A DNA stretch of 64,000 nucleotides from Membranipora membranacea (taxonomy: Eukaryota; Bryozoa; Gymnolaemata; Cheilostomatida; Membraniporidae), in the NCBI GenBank assembly GCA_914767715.1, contig OU612074.1, forward strand, positions 20,818,062 through 20,882,061, in the 5' to 3' direction. The translations under genes were made by a program, and so were the position numbers. How positions within the stretch are numbered: position 1 is the stretch's first letter; the number at the start of each line of letters is the position of its first letter. Under the pieces are notes generated by a model. That model ran no database searches and was not told the origin of the DNA. It saw only the letters and a list, made by a program, of their open reading frames with translations. This document shows, piece after piece, positions 23,462 through 35,400 of this stretch.

Positions 23462-24034
23462 TTAAAGCATCCACACAATGAACCATAAAATATCAAAGGG
23501 ACTGCTCCAGCTTATAAGCTTTAAAATGAGCCTAAGAACAGCTCAATTGGTCAACCAGGACCAAAGTTACGTAAGTAAGTTAGGCCTCGCTGGTGTTTGC
23601 TCGCAAGCCTTGCGCAGGGGGTATGATGTCATAGACATACATTTTGCCTATATGTCTACCATTAGAAACTTTGGACTCGTGGAATTCCGTCAAAATTGTA
23701 TGAAACGAGATGAAATCCAACGTAGCTCATGACATCATCGAGATTAATCCAAAGCAAAAAATTGAAGCAGATGAATGCATATTTTGTGGGGAAAAAAGTT
23801 GGTTTCACTTTAATAGCTCCATATACAAAAAATGTCGAATATCGGTCGAAAACCCTGATGTGACCTCACACCCAGGCTTTCCGATTTCACGAGCAATTAT
23901 TGAAAGGGCCAACTTCAATGCCTCATAACACAGCTTGTAGTGGACTGAAAGGGTAAATTTTGGGCTTGTTTTGAAGCTGATTAGCTGGAAAAACAGCTTT
24001 GATAATCCCAATCTTCATTGTGTGGATGCTTTAA
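23462..24034. mobile_element. TTAA-flanked MITE, 565-bp body
   Basis: TTAA (23462-23465) is followed by AGCATCCACACAATGAA, and the exact inverted complement precedes a second TTAA (24031-24034). The match continues weakly inward (TATCAAAG, CCAGCT and AGCTT blocks). TTAA target duplications are typical of the piggyBac and Kolobok superfamilies. The termini do not start with the usual piggyBac CCC, so I leave the superfamily open. It has no coding capacity beyond short frames. Confidence 0.8.
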
Positions 24035-24035
24035 G

Positions 24036-24487
24036 CTGCCTAGCCCATCATCTATAATGCACAGGCAAGTAGCATGTGTATCATCGACCCGTGATTACAT
24101 TGCTCCAAAATGTCTGAGTCAGCTGTTTTTTAATTTACTCACTTCCATGTTAACCAAATTGGCACAACAGTGAGGCCTATAATTATAATTCCTTAAATCT
24201 CCCCACCCCCTAAGACCTATTCTATTCAAAGAACAGGCCTGTTGCAAGTCCGGGTCAAGAACTAACAATGTTTTTCTTGCCAATTTTACTATGTGCTCTA
24301 TTTGGAAAATTCCCCGATGTTCTCATGACATGCTTTTTGTATCCACAGGCATGGTTGTTATGTGACACAGCAGTATACATGCAACTCTCGACTTACGTTG
24401 CTTGTAGACTACATTTGTCTTTAATTGTTATCAATAGAAATATATATATATATATTTCTATTTTAAGCTGAGGCACAGGTATATAAG
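24036..24487 (+). promoter_or_regulatory. 5' flank of the zinc-finger gene
   Basis: No gene is seen. An AT microsatellite (24440-24460) lies just before TATATAAG at 24480-24487, which abuts the ATG. A possible acceptor, GCACAG at 24473-24478, means the ATG exon may be preceded by a non-coding exon further left. Confidence 0.35.
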
Positions 24488-27400
24488 ATGGTAGTGTCAG
24501 ATCTGTATGATCGAGTCAGACTTACACAGACAGATCTAAGATTGATGTACCCTGCTGGTAATCTGTACAGAGATGATCTCACGCTAGCTCTACACCTTAC
24601 TAGTAAGTAACTCAGGATAACCAGAAGAGCCTACATATGGAAAACTACCATCGATATATTACCGACCTAATTAATTCAAATACTCCATGAACAATAATGT
24701 CAGCTGAGCATCTATGTAAGAATCACCTTATAGCAAGTCATTCATGTTGCCTTGCCTGTCTCTATTCAGCTTGACCAGGATTGCTGCCTCGTCATTTGAC
24801 AATGTTGACATGTCATTATGATAAGCTAAATTCAAGGCTTTACAGTAGAACAGTTTCTCAACTTAACAAACATTCCTCTGTCAAATAAGAAAAAAATCCA
24901 CCAAATACCGGTGGAACTACTGAATATGAATATACATTTTTGTGGTTATTTCTGTTGCTATTTTCTATGAATGGGTTTTTGCCTTCACCTTCCCAATAAT
25001 TGGCAGCCCTGCATCTTGTTTAGTGGTAGTATGATGCAGTGCTTGTAATCGGCCGATAACACAAGCTCTATAGTCTATTACAGACTCAATGTTAGTCGAG
25101 AAGATGGAATGGGAGGATAACACGGCTATCGGGTCGACAGCATTCTGGTTAAAAATTCTATCTACTCCTTCTGAGAGAGAATATAAACTACAGAAAATCA
25201 AATTTAAGCGTCAAGTCTTCTCCAGCTGGCTCAACAGAAATATGACATCTGCAACTAAGTCTCAGGTACGTGTAATATAAATCTTTATCTTTTATGTAGA
25301 AATGGTACTACTTTAATAAGCTATTAGGCGTTTCATCCCCTAGGGTAAAGGTCAGCATGTTAATCAGTTGGATTCTCCCTAAATCTTTGCCTTAATAGTG
25401 GAACTGTGATAAATATACCAGTACAGCTTATCATATGAAATGAAAATATAAAATTGAGCGTGATACATTATGTGTAATGGGTCCCAGGGAAATAACTCTA
25501 ATCTTTTTTTTTGTGTGATTACCTTTTCAGGCTTAAAGTTTACAGTCCCATGCCAGTCCAATGCAGCTTGAGCCTACCCACTCTACCCCCTCCGGCCCCA
25601 GCTTTTGCCCCTTGTTAGTTCAGTAGTGTTATGGCAAAGCTAGTTGTTGAACTACTTAAAAAAATGATGTGAGCCTTGGTAGACAAGGTGACTTGTATTA
25701 ATACTCAAGCCCTATCTGCTTAAACCCAGGTGTCAAATAAATATATATATGGCTATGACAGGGGACGGTATCTGTTGTATGTTTCACACACTTAATGCAA
25801 ATCCTTACATATTATAGTTCAAGGCTGAACAAGCTACAGCAACATCTCGAGTCATAGCCACACCTCTGCAAGGTAAGTACTACTTGGGCGTAGCCTGGTC
25901 TTCATTTCTAATATTGACTAGTTACCAAAAAAAAAACAGAGAGATCTGGATGACATCTATTTCAATATTTTCCCTGTCCACATCATATGAATCTCAAATA
26001 TCTCTACTATCTGTATTCAATCCATCGCGGAAGGACCTGCTGTTAATATGCTATAGGATACAGTAATTGGGCCTGTTGTAGGCCTATCAATTTAAATTTC
26101 GCTTTGGATGATACTATTTTGGAGTTACCTTTCCCCGTGACCAAGTAAACAAACCTACATTTAAAGAGTCCTGCTAGTTTAGCATATATTATTGGTGTGG
26201 ATGACTGCGGAAAGTTTTCGTTTATCATTGAATGTTAAACATTTCTAAATACAATGTAAATTGTTTTACTCCAATTTTGTTCGAATAATCAATGATTTGC
26301 TTTTCTTGTAAGTTTTTCCTTTTCCGTTTTTCCTCTTATCAGGCAGAAAACCCGTGATTGCTGCCTCCTCCAGTGGTAAGAGAATGTACGAGGAGATAGA
26401 CTCAGAGGAAGAAGAGGACGGTGAGCGACAGAGGACATTATTCCAGGTGACCCCACCTAAGAAGAGGACTCCCACACAGCCAGGCAGAGGAAGAGGATGG
26501 GGCGGTGTTGTTATGTCTTGTCCTAATGTCACAACACCGGGAAGGAAACCTGCTAGGATAGTTCATACAAGACAAGCTAGTTCTGATCGTAGGTGAAAGA
26601 ATACCCAAAGACCAATGCATGTAGTCAGGCAGTTACTTATGGTAAAGTTTTGTCAGATTTGCGTTGTAAAAAAGTTCAATACTTTACTTGGCATGAATTA
26701 TTAATGGTGGAATAAGTGCCTCCTATATCATAAGTAACTGCCTGACTATAACTTGCATTGGTCTTTGGGTAGTCTTTAAATTTTACCTTGTTGTGTTGTG
26801 CATGATGAAACGCTGACCTTTTATTACCAAGAGTGACACAAATATCTCCCAACCCTATTAAGGTTATACATATGAGAATTTCATAGTAGGTGGTTATGGC
26901 ACGAAATTCCTATGAAACTTAAAAATTCGCAATTTGGCCTCGATGATGAAAACGCTTTTAGATTTCATCAGTTATCTTCTACCACAATGTTATATCCACA
27001 AAGATAGGTTTTCTAAATACTAATCACAACCCCATTATAAAATTAATCCTGAATAAACTACAGATCTTGTTGTTGGGAGTTATCTTCTTAATGTCAAAGA
27101 AATCACTACTCCAATAAACTCATCAATTTTTAAGCAATGACCATGACGGCAATGTTACATGAGTGTGAGAAATTGAGCTTGATAGAGAGTTAAAATCTCC
27201 ATTCGAAATAATGTATGCCATCGTCAGCTATCCATTGAACCACTGCAATGTTTGTTTGTTTGTTTGTTTGTTTGTTTGTTTGTTTGTTTGTTTGTTTGTT
27301 TGTTTAATATATACTCTTTGTCCAAAGATGTTTACATCGAGATAAAAAGCCCCCTTGGAGAGAGAAAATAATAAATAATAAATTGTAAAACAGAAACAAT

Positions 27401-30382
27401 TTAAACTTGTTAGGCTAGATAGTCTTTGTTTTTTTAAGATTGCCTTGCTACATTTCACAGTTCGTGACCGTTTTATATACACATCAGTTTGACACTTTCT
27501 TACAGATCTTGTTAGAAGGATATTAATATGGCCAAGCAAGGGAGAAAGTATGTTCCATGAACTAAAGAGATATTTCTATAATGGAACAATCCAGTCTTAT
27601 CTACAACCTTAAAATTCTCTCAGATGCACTTCCGCCGTAATTTTGGAAGAGTGGTCAATTTCTCTTACATGTAACTTACATGTAACTTACATGTAACTGG
27701 GTAACTTACATGTAACTTACATGTAACTCGGTAACTGGTCGGAAACTTTCCGTCTGGCTTCATTGAGAAGGCACCATATTATTGCTAAAAATTTTGTAAC
27801 ATAAATTTTATATTATATATATATATATATATATATAATTATTACACACAGATGATGATATTGATGATGAGGAATGGGAAGTTGAGTCTGATGATGCAGT
27901 AGATGATGGAGTAGAGGATGGAGTAGATGATGGAGTAGAGGATGGAGTAGAGGATACAGGATTACAGTCAGCTGTAGATAGCGCTGAGTCTACTGAGGGA
28001 ACATCTGGCCTATCACCTGAGGAGTGGGCGGTTATAGAGGCTAGTATGCAGGTATGAATAAATTTATCTTTATTTCCTGTCCATACTCGTGAAAATAAAT
28101 GAGACAGTGATTACAATAAAAAGTAGAGAGAAAAAAGACTGAGAGCTACATGATAAAAATTGCTCCGTATTTAATGTGAGGAAAAAAAAAGTATATATAT
28201 TACGTTTATGAAAAAAACAATCTTGAAATGTCTAAAAATGAGCGTGCGGGTTAATCATTCCAGACGGTATCCCCAGAGGAGTACCGTGAAAATCAACCAG
28301 AGTTCAGATTGTTTGGAAGTGACATTATGTTAACCCGCAACAATTTGCACTAGCTAAGGCGGGAGTTTATATGAAGTGAAAATAATGAGTAAATGTGAGC
28401 TAGCCAAAATTTCACCATTTCAAAAGCCTTCTTCCTGTGAATACCTGCTGGTTATCACGTTCAGTTTTTAACACTGATATGTGGAATAAATCTTATTTTG
28501 AGATGTACAGTTTTATGTGCCTTAGTTTTATCATCATACATACAGAAAATCTTTGTTTAGCTTTGGAACTTTGAAGAATTGTCTTACTGACAGGCTTAGA
28601 TTTTAGTACAGTGGTCATAACATCTCTATTCAAAATTACTGATCTATCTTATCGATACTAACTTACTTGTATCGGTTTACTTTTTTCGTTTAGGCTTCAG
28701 GTATCGATGCTGTACAAGAAAAGAAGAAACCTAAAGTGATAAAGACCACATCTATTCGACGGAAGGTAGCTCCCCCTATATCACTGCTCAAGCTCGGGCA
28801 AACCCCCGTAGTACAGCTTACACGGCTGAATGTAAACGACGGCACCAGCCCTGCTCACCTCCCCTCAGCTGATGTTTGTGAACAGGTATCAGAGGTAAAG
28901 AAAACCAAAACAAAAGTCCTAATTCAGCCGAACGCCTCCGAGGAGAGGCTCGAGTTGATGAGACTCATACCATGTGCTCACTGTGACTTTCGAGGCGTGA
29001 CCAGAGCAGAAGCTGACGAGCACAGGTTCTCTGTACACAGAGATATCTACCGCTTACCGTGTGAGGAGGCCGGGTGTACGTACAGAGCTAAACAGAGGTG
29101 GATACTCAAGAGGCACTGGGTGGCCAATCACTGCGACAAGAAGAACTTTAAATGTAGTGAATGCGAGTATAAAGCTAAGACCGATCTCGAGGTGCAGCGA
29201 CACATCAAGTCTAAACACCTCAAGCTGATGTGGAACTGTGAGCTGTGCGATTTCCAGTGTGATATTACTAAGAATACCAGACGGAATATGCATATGGCAG
29301 AAAAACATGGCGACTTCTCCAAAGTGTACAGATGTAGGACATGTAACTTCATCACAGAGAACAGATCGGGCCTAATGATTCATGTCAATCACAAACATTC
29401 TAGGTCTGTCACTTATCAGTGTGGATATGAGGGCTGTCACTTCTCATCGCTAATAGAGACTGTCGTTAAGACGCACCGCAGACTGACTCATGAGGGTCGT
29501 CCTCATAAAGCCAAGGGTTACGAGAGGAAACAATTCCCCACCAGCGCAAAAACAAGAAAGAGATGCTATATAATTCACAAGTATTACTGCAGTGAATGCC
29601 GGGAACCATACCGCTTTAAACAGATAATGGAACGCCATATCCGTGATGGGCATCTGGGCAAAGCCCAAGCAGTGCCTACGCACGCAAAAGAACCTGGTGT
29701 GATGTCCCATACATGCTCTGAGTGCGGGGCTAAATTCTCAAACTATTTGGATGCTGAGGCACATAATAAACAAGTGCACAAAGATACTGCTGAGCTCACT
29801 TCAGAGTATATCAAGGATATAAGTTACACACCGACATACATTAGATGTTCATTCTGTGAATTCAGCTGTGAGACTTGGGCGGGTATGAAGTCTCATGTGA
29901 GAAACAATCACGAAAACAGGATATATAAATGTGATCAGTGTCCCTTTATGACCAACTCAAAGAACGGACTGACCAATCATAAGACAATAAACCACGATTC
30001 GGAGTGGGTGAAAAGAAAACTCGAGAAGGTCCAAGCACAGAATAAGATCATTGAAAATGTTGCAACGACTTCATCATCTGCCTCAGTAAGCCCTCAACCA
30101 ACAATGAATACTTTTACCAGCCACGGAAATCAGCCAACCACATCAGATACTGGTGACCCAAGTCGCAGCAATGAACCAATCACATCTGCTGAGTCTGATA
30201 ACGGCGACGAACCAATCACATCAGCTGTAACAGGGGACTCTAATGAGACATACACGTCTGTAGTACACTCTACTGAGGCTGATGAAACAGAAAACACCCA
30301 AACAGATATAACCTCAGCAAGCCTCAGTTTCAATATTGTTGATAAACCTCCTCTCCCTGAGATTGAGTATACAATAACTTAG
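24488..30382 (+). CDS. C2H2 zinc-finger protein, six exons, 828 aa
   Basis: Exons by splice signals and frame are 24488-24602, 25084-25265, 25818-25872, 26343-26588, 27852-28051 and 28694-30382. All junctions keep one frame of 829 codons including the stop. The ATG has A at -3 and G at +4. Residues 1-120 are not recognised. Residues 120-265 are nuclear-looking: an acidic IDSEEEED stretch, a basic PPKKRTP (possible nuclear signal), a Gly/Arg patch and a highly acidic DDG/EDG repeat in exon 5. The last exon holds about ten C2H2 fingers (about residues 360-700), from CAHCDFRG to CDQCPFMT; several start C-x2-C, two have C-x4-C. Linkers are not the TGEKP type, so the DNA-binding register is not classical KRAB-like. 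A Ser/Thr-rich tail with repeated EPITSA ends the protein. It is probably a nuclear DNA- or RNA-binding regulator. No orthologue is named. The exon 4 donor is GTAGGT; using the nearby AG|GTGAAA instead would give an early stop. Confidence 0.85.
26600..26773. mobile_element. Fold-back MITE in intron 4 of the zinc-finger gene
   Basis: TACCCAAAGACCAATGCA followed by a TAGTCAGGCAGTTACTTATG block (26602-26641) recurs inverted at 26729-26772, about 40 bp with one 3-base indel and few mismatches. About 87 bases lie between. The left arm starts only about 13 bases after the exon 4 donor, so the hairpin could affect splicing. No clear target duplication is seen. Confidence 0.8.
27250..27305. repeat. 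(TTTG)n microsatellite, about 14 copies
   Basis: Uninterrupted GTTT units in intron 4 of the zinc-finger gene. Being uninterrupted, it is likely length-variable between individuals. Confidence 0.95.
27663..27738. repeat. 11-bp tandem repeat with ACATGT palindromes
   Basis: TAACTTACATG repeats in two groups separated by GGG and followed by CGG, in the same intron. An AT microsatellite follows at about 27812-27837, close to the exon 5 acceptor (CACACAG, ending 27851). Confidence 0.85.
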
Positions 30383-31783
30383 ATCGCCTCCCTGCTTATA
30401 TGGAACGCTTGCCTCTGAGCTGGGAAGTTGTCTACACAAAATATGGGGAAGACAACATTCATTGTGAAAAATACACATTAAAGTTTAATAGTTTTTTTCT
30501 GTTTAATGGCCTTTGTCCTGTTTCAGTTGAAATACACCACTTCCAGTCATCACATTATTATTGGTAAGAATGCTCTTGTTATGTACTTTTCATTTTCTCA
30601 TTGGTTGTTCTCATGACAAATAGTTCATATTTGTGTTCTGGGTTTGCATTTTTAATGCAAGATAAATAAGATCAAGATTATCAGTGCAGTTGGCGTATGG
30701 AGACAACATTTGATTGTGAGTGTCGAAAACTTGGACAGCACAATGACTCGTGTCTGCATTCCATGTTACACTCTACATTGTGGAAACAAGTTAATAATCG
30801 TAGCTGATCTGACAATATCGAATTCTTGATGTTGATTAATGCATGATCGCATGATGAGAACACTGGATATATCTTGGACTGCAGTGGTTAAATCAAAAGT
30901 ATGCATAGAAGGAAATGCTATACACTATGAAATTATGAAAGTAGAAATGAATATTTGAATGTTTAGTCTGTATTGTTGAATTTCTGAAAAATATTCTGTT
31001 GTAAGACCACAAAGGTATTGCTTGGCAAAAAACGGTACAAAATAAGTATACCTTACGTACTGGTAAGTACACGACCGCACTGTAGGTATAAAAAATTGGT
31101 GAAAGAGTAGACCTGTACACAAAGGTCGTAATCGCAACAGAGTTTGTTTGACAGCAAGTTTCCAGAGCGGCAGCACTAAACAACCTTGCCCTGGAGGTTC
31201 TACTAACATTTCTGTTACTGTGTTGTTGTTTTTGGTTAGTCTAGTTACCATATAGCAGAAAAATATAAACATTTATTCATTAATCATTCGGTCAGCAGCG
31301 TCATCGATTATTTTTTTACTAAAATTGTTATCAGTTATTGTTGTTGTGTTGGTCGGGTACAGGTTGACATTGTAAATGATTCGTCAACGATTTGGTTGGG
31401 GAGAAAACACATAGGTGAAGTTGAAGGAAACTCCTGCTGTGTCGGATCATTTGGACTGGTTAAACATCCGCATAGATTGATAGAGGGCCATAGATAATGA
31501 TTCGCCGCCAGGGCAAAAAGTAAAACAATGCTTCCCTGGATGTTGGTGGTTTTTTGGAGATATTTCATCATGCAAAAAACTGACCGATGTCCATCAAATC
31601 AAAGCAAGTTGCAAAAAATCTTACAAAGGTATATGTTTGTACAGAAATAAATAGCATTGCCTGACAACTTGGATATTTTTTTCCCATTCAGGGTTACATT
31701 GCTAGAGAGCAGTACAAGTTCGGAATGGACTTTGATGCCTTTCAGCTTTTGATTGTTGATCTGAATTCAAGCTTTCTGATTGG
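30383..31783. other. Convergent intergenic region
   Basis: This holds the 3' UTRs of the zinc-finger gene (+) and the neurotrophin gene (-). An AATAAA on the plus strand follows AGAT near 30661, and TTTATT (AATAAA on the minus strand) occurs near 31272. Frames at 30893-31183 and 30925-31272 (-) overlap each other and have no motif. Confidence 0.4.
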
Positions 31784-32461
31784 CTACCGTGCGAATAGCT
31801 CATCCCAGATACTCTCCTCTTCTTGTTCCTTTTCTGTCACAGAACAACCGCACGCAGATCTTACAGATATATAATTCCAGCCTACGTTATCAAAATGGTC
31901 CATGACTTTGGCTTTGACCCATGTATTTTTGGTTTCACATTTTGATGTATAGTTTACTGTGTCTATTCCGCGGCACTGACAGTTTTCCTCCGCACAATAT
32001 CTCTCATAGAAGTACTGGGTCATTCTTGTGCCTCCAATGTCTATACTTTGGACTATACGCAAAGTGTTACCATACATGTCAAGGGCTGTCTGCTTTTCAA
32101 CCCAAGCTCCTGTGCTTTCACATACGGACATTTTTATATGTTTAGAAGGTGATTCTAGTGTATTGTTGATGCTACGCTTTTGACGATGTCCTGATGTCGG
32201 TGCTGATTCCAGCCACGGTGGTGATTCTGGTTTATCCTTTGAGAATGTCACATACGCAGATCTGAATTGTTCTGGAGTGTGATGGTTTAAGTGTTGATGA
32301 TTTTGTGGTGGTTGTGAGTGACTGCTTAGTTTCTGACTACTGCGAGGTTTGCTGTGTCTTGGTGACCTATGGTTCAGGCGTCTGCTCTTTGTCAGCGTCG
32401 GTAAAGCACTGCACGCTGCCATGGCTAGGAATGATAGTAAGAGGCTTTCAACTATGTTCAT
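31784..32461 (-). CDS. Neurotrophin (NGF-family) precursor, 225 aa
   Basis: It is a secreted growth-factor precursor. Residues 1-19 are a hydrophobic signal peptide (MNIVESLLLSFLAMAACSA). A short His/Ser/Pro-rich pro-region follows to a furin-type site RQKR at 93-96. The mature part has the family signature: SVCES-AW at C114, then TQYFYERYC (C156), CRGID (C163), SKC (C175), VGWNYISVRSACGC (C204, C206). Spacing of C163-C175 (12) and C204-C206 (2) equals vertebrate NGF. C156-C163 is 7 instead of 10, and an extra Cys (C161) lies in that loop. Sequons are at N99 and N170. An acidic tail ends the protein. The start is the ATG at 32461: the open frame reaches 32503, but a pyrimidine tract and CAG acceptor end at 32465, so the first 14 codons are intronic. 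One coding exon behind a non-coding 5' exon is also how vertebrate neurotrophin genes are built. It presumably acts through Trk/p75-type receptors, which are not in this window. Confidence 0.93.
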   Translation of the reverse strand: MNIVESLLLSFLAMAACSALPTLTKSRRLNHRSPRHSKPRSSQKLSSHSQPPQNHQHLNHHTPEQFRSAYVTFSKDKPESPPWLESAPTSGHRQKRSINNTLESPSKHIKMSVCESTGAWVEKQTALDMYGNTLRIVQSIDIGGTRMTQYFYERYCAEENCQCRGIDTVNYTSKCETKNTWVKAKVMDHFDNVGWNYISVRSACGCSVTEKEQEEESIWDELFAR

Positions 32462-32464
32462 CTT

Positions 32465-35400
32465 CTGAAATGGAAAAGGAAAATGAGGTTCAATCAAAGG
32501 CACTCATGTTTAAATACCTTGTAGACAGGCTGGGAAAAAGTAATTGTATGTCTCACGGAGCAAAAAAAATTGGAAAAAAACGAATGTTTGAAGGGGGACG
32601 TGACAAAAAAACTCTCAAACGAACCTTTAACTGCATATGTGAGGATAAGTCATCGCAGAAAAAATTACCCTATATAACTTATGTACTATAACTGCTCTTT
32701 TGTCAAAAAAGGTAAGTTGCAGACGATCAGCTCCTCAGTGGTTCATTAATCCAAACCACTCGACGACGCTCAAGGAAAATCCTGTTTATGAATGAATGCT
32801 GAGTAGTAGTGGCTAGAGTTCTTTTTCACTATACTGAACCCTGGGGTCACTTGTGTTAATTACGCTGCCTAAAACAATATGACCGCTGTTTATCTTATAG
32901 AGGTGTGGTGCATTGTGGTGAACCATTGTTCTCTTAATTTAGTTTAGGTATTACACTGGGGCAAGTAAACAATTTCTGGCAACCCGAGACCTTTTAGAAT
33001 GCTGGGAATAAAAGTTCCTTTGATCCTGGGACACAAAAAATGGATATAAAATCAGCCATTGTTAACCACAAAACGTCATGTAGCTGTTACCCAAGACAAG
33101 GATGTTGTCTTCTTATATTGTCTCATCCGAACCAAGCAAACTTTCACTTTTTTATACTAATAGAGGGAAGTGGGAAATGTTTTTTCATAACCCTGGCTGC
33201 AAGGATCCCCCAGAATAGATGTGCCGCAAAAATATCAACATTATTGCCAATGATCATCGGGATGATGTGTTGTAATACAAGATAAAATGTCCATCCTGGA
33301 AATCCTGGATTGTTTTAACTAGAAAACACAGCAGCTTTCAAAGTTTACGTTTGTCTGAAGATAATTTTGGGCATTGCAAATTACAGATTACAAGAGACTA
33401 TAATAATATCAATCTTATTTGCTGATCGAGACATAAATGACACATGAGATTTGCATAAAACAAATATCGTAATGAATCAGGTGAATTTGTTAAAAATATT
33501 GTTATCAAGCAGGGCATTGCTATTAAACGATTGATGGTCTTTACCAAGAAAGGACGACAGAGAGAGATTACAGAGACAGCCATCCAGCCAAGGATAAAAA
33601 GAAAATAAATTTATCTATCGTTACCTGAAAACATTAAGGTTGAGTTTTGCAAATAATATTCCCATCATCCCACAGTTTTTTTTCTGGAACGAAAAGCTCG
33701 ACTTGCTCAGATGGACTTTACGGAAAATTTTCCCACTTCTGTACGTTTCTCAGTTAAAACCCAAACAACCCTGTACCAGTTACAATCTTATGTGAAAGCT
33801 AACATGTATCAATTTATTAACAAGTGAAACGTATTGTTTTCAAATTGGATATTTAGATTGATCCCTTCAATGTAAATTTAATCTATGCAAATATTGTGGT
33901 TAGAATCCCTGGTTTCCAATGTGAAACTTATAGCCCTAGAACTATGATTCATATTTTATTTTCAAGGAAGGGTTTAGCCGATCTTAGGACTGTCTGTGAG
34001 TTAGACAAAGAGGAAGTGTTAAACCCATTAAGTGGTTACCACAATCATCCCACCACAGGTATTCCATGTGGAGTAGCACAGTCTATTTTGAGACTTGTAA
34101 CCACAAATGTGTCCCTAAAACCTGCTGCCAGAAACCCAAATGGGCTGCTGTTTGAATGAGAAGTACTCTGGCTTCCCAAAATCAACAAAATACTCAAATT
34201 ATACGATAATATCAGATTAAAATCACTTGCTGAATAGGATTTGAGGAGCGAATGAGTGCTTTTTTTCTTGATTCATCAATGAAAGTGCACAATATTATCG
34301 CTTTGATTAATAATTCTGGTGTTAAGAAACCTGCTCACATTCTCACAATCCTAGGCAGCGCAGACTGAAGTCAATATTCCACAGTCTATTTAGGTCACTT
34401 AGCGCTGACCTCTACAGTCTGCTGCCAACAATATTAAGGTCTTGTTTTGTTCCATTTAAAGTTTGATTGCACTTGTCAAAAAACAGAAGTACAAGAAAGG
34501 ACATGCAACTCCTAATATTTTTGATGACAATTATAGTAGTTGGTGACACTTTGCTGGATGGAAAAGCCAAATTGACATCCAACACATAAATGTGGATCTC
34601 TAAAAAAACCTGAACAACAGCGGTTGATATCCTGTTCAAAGCTCCGCTCACAATTGAAATCACAGCTATATTGGGTATTGCCAACAATCCAAATTATCCC
34701 ACATAATACAATAGCTGCAGTCTACTTACTGTGTATTATGTCTAGAGTTTAGATTTGTCAGCAGTGACTGATAAGTGATAATCCTAGTTAAGCACCTGTT
34801 AACACCCGCCACGTTAATTGTCTTCAGTTGTCGGCGGAATTTTTACTTCAGCTGTGCGGAATTTTAAGTATTATTGTTCATTGACTAGATGTGAAGCAAG
34901 AAATCAAAAAAAAAGTGTCTGACAACTAGTGCAGCAGCGGCCTAAATCAGCCGACTCCTGACAGTGATGAAGACGACGGCGGTGAAGCTTTTAAATAGAT
35001 AATTACGGCTGCTCACATGTGACAGTGTGAGGTAGATAAAGATGCTGCAGCTATGAGTTTGGAATGTTTTTATTTCTGCGTTTATATTGCCTTTATATTG
35101 TTGTGCGAACGTTCAATTATAATAATTTATAGTGGACGATTATTGGATTCCTCGATGATGTTATCAGTCAATCCAGTACCTTATTGCTTAGCCTAACCCT
35201 GGCACTTATAATAATATAAGTCTAAACATAATATATTATGCATTCTGGTTTGATTATTTGATCGCCGTCGTCGTATCCTGGATATTTTGACCTATGCAGC
35301 GATGATGTGACTTTAGCGTGGGGTATGATTGTAGTAGATTTTTGCTGGCCCTTCTAGGGTTGCAGCCAACAATGCTGCACAAAACAGCAGTGTTTATAAA

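Noticed and set aside
26589-26592. AG|GTGAAA as the exon 4 donor of the zinc-finger gene
   Set aside because: Joined to exon 5 it gives a stop codon at once; the donor four bases earlier keeps the acidic frame open.
32462-32503. Fourteen extra N-terminal codons of the neurotrophin frame
   Set aside because: They overlap a pyrimidine tract and CAG acceptor, and would place a Pro/Phe-rich stretch before a good signal peptide.
32305-32691. 128-codon plus-strand frame over the neurotrophin exon
   Set aside because: It is antisense to a clearly conserved coding exon and low in complexity at its end; a shadow frame.
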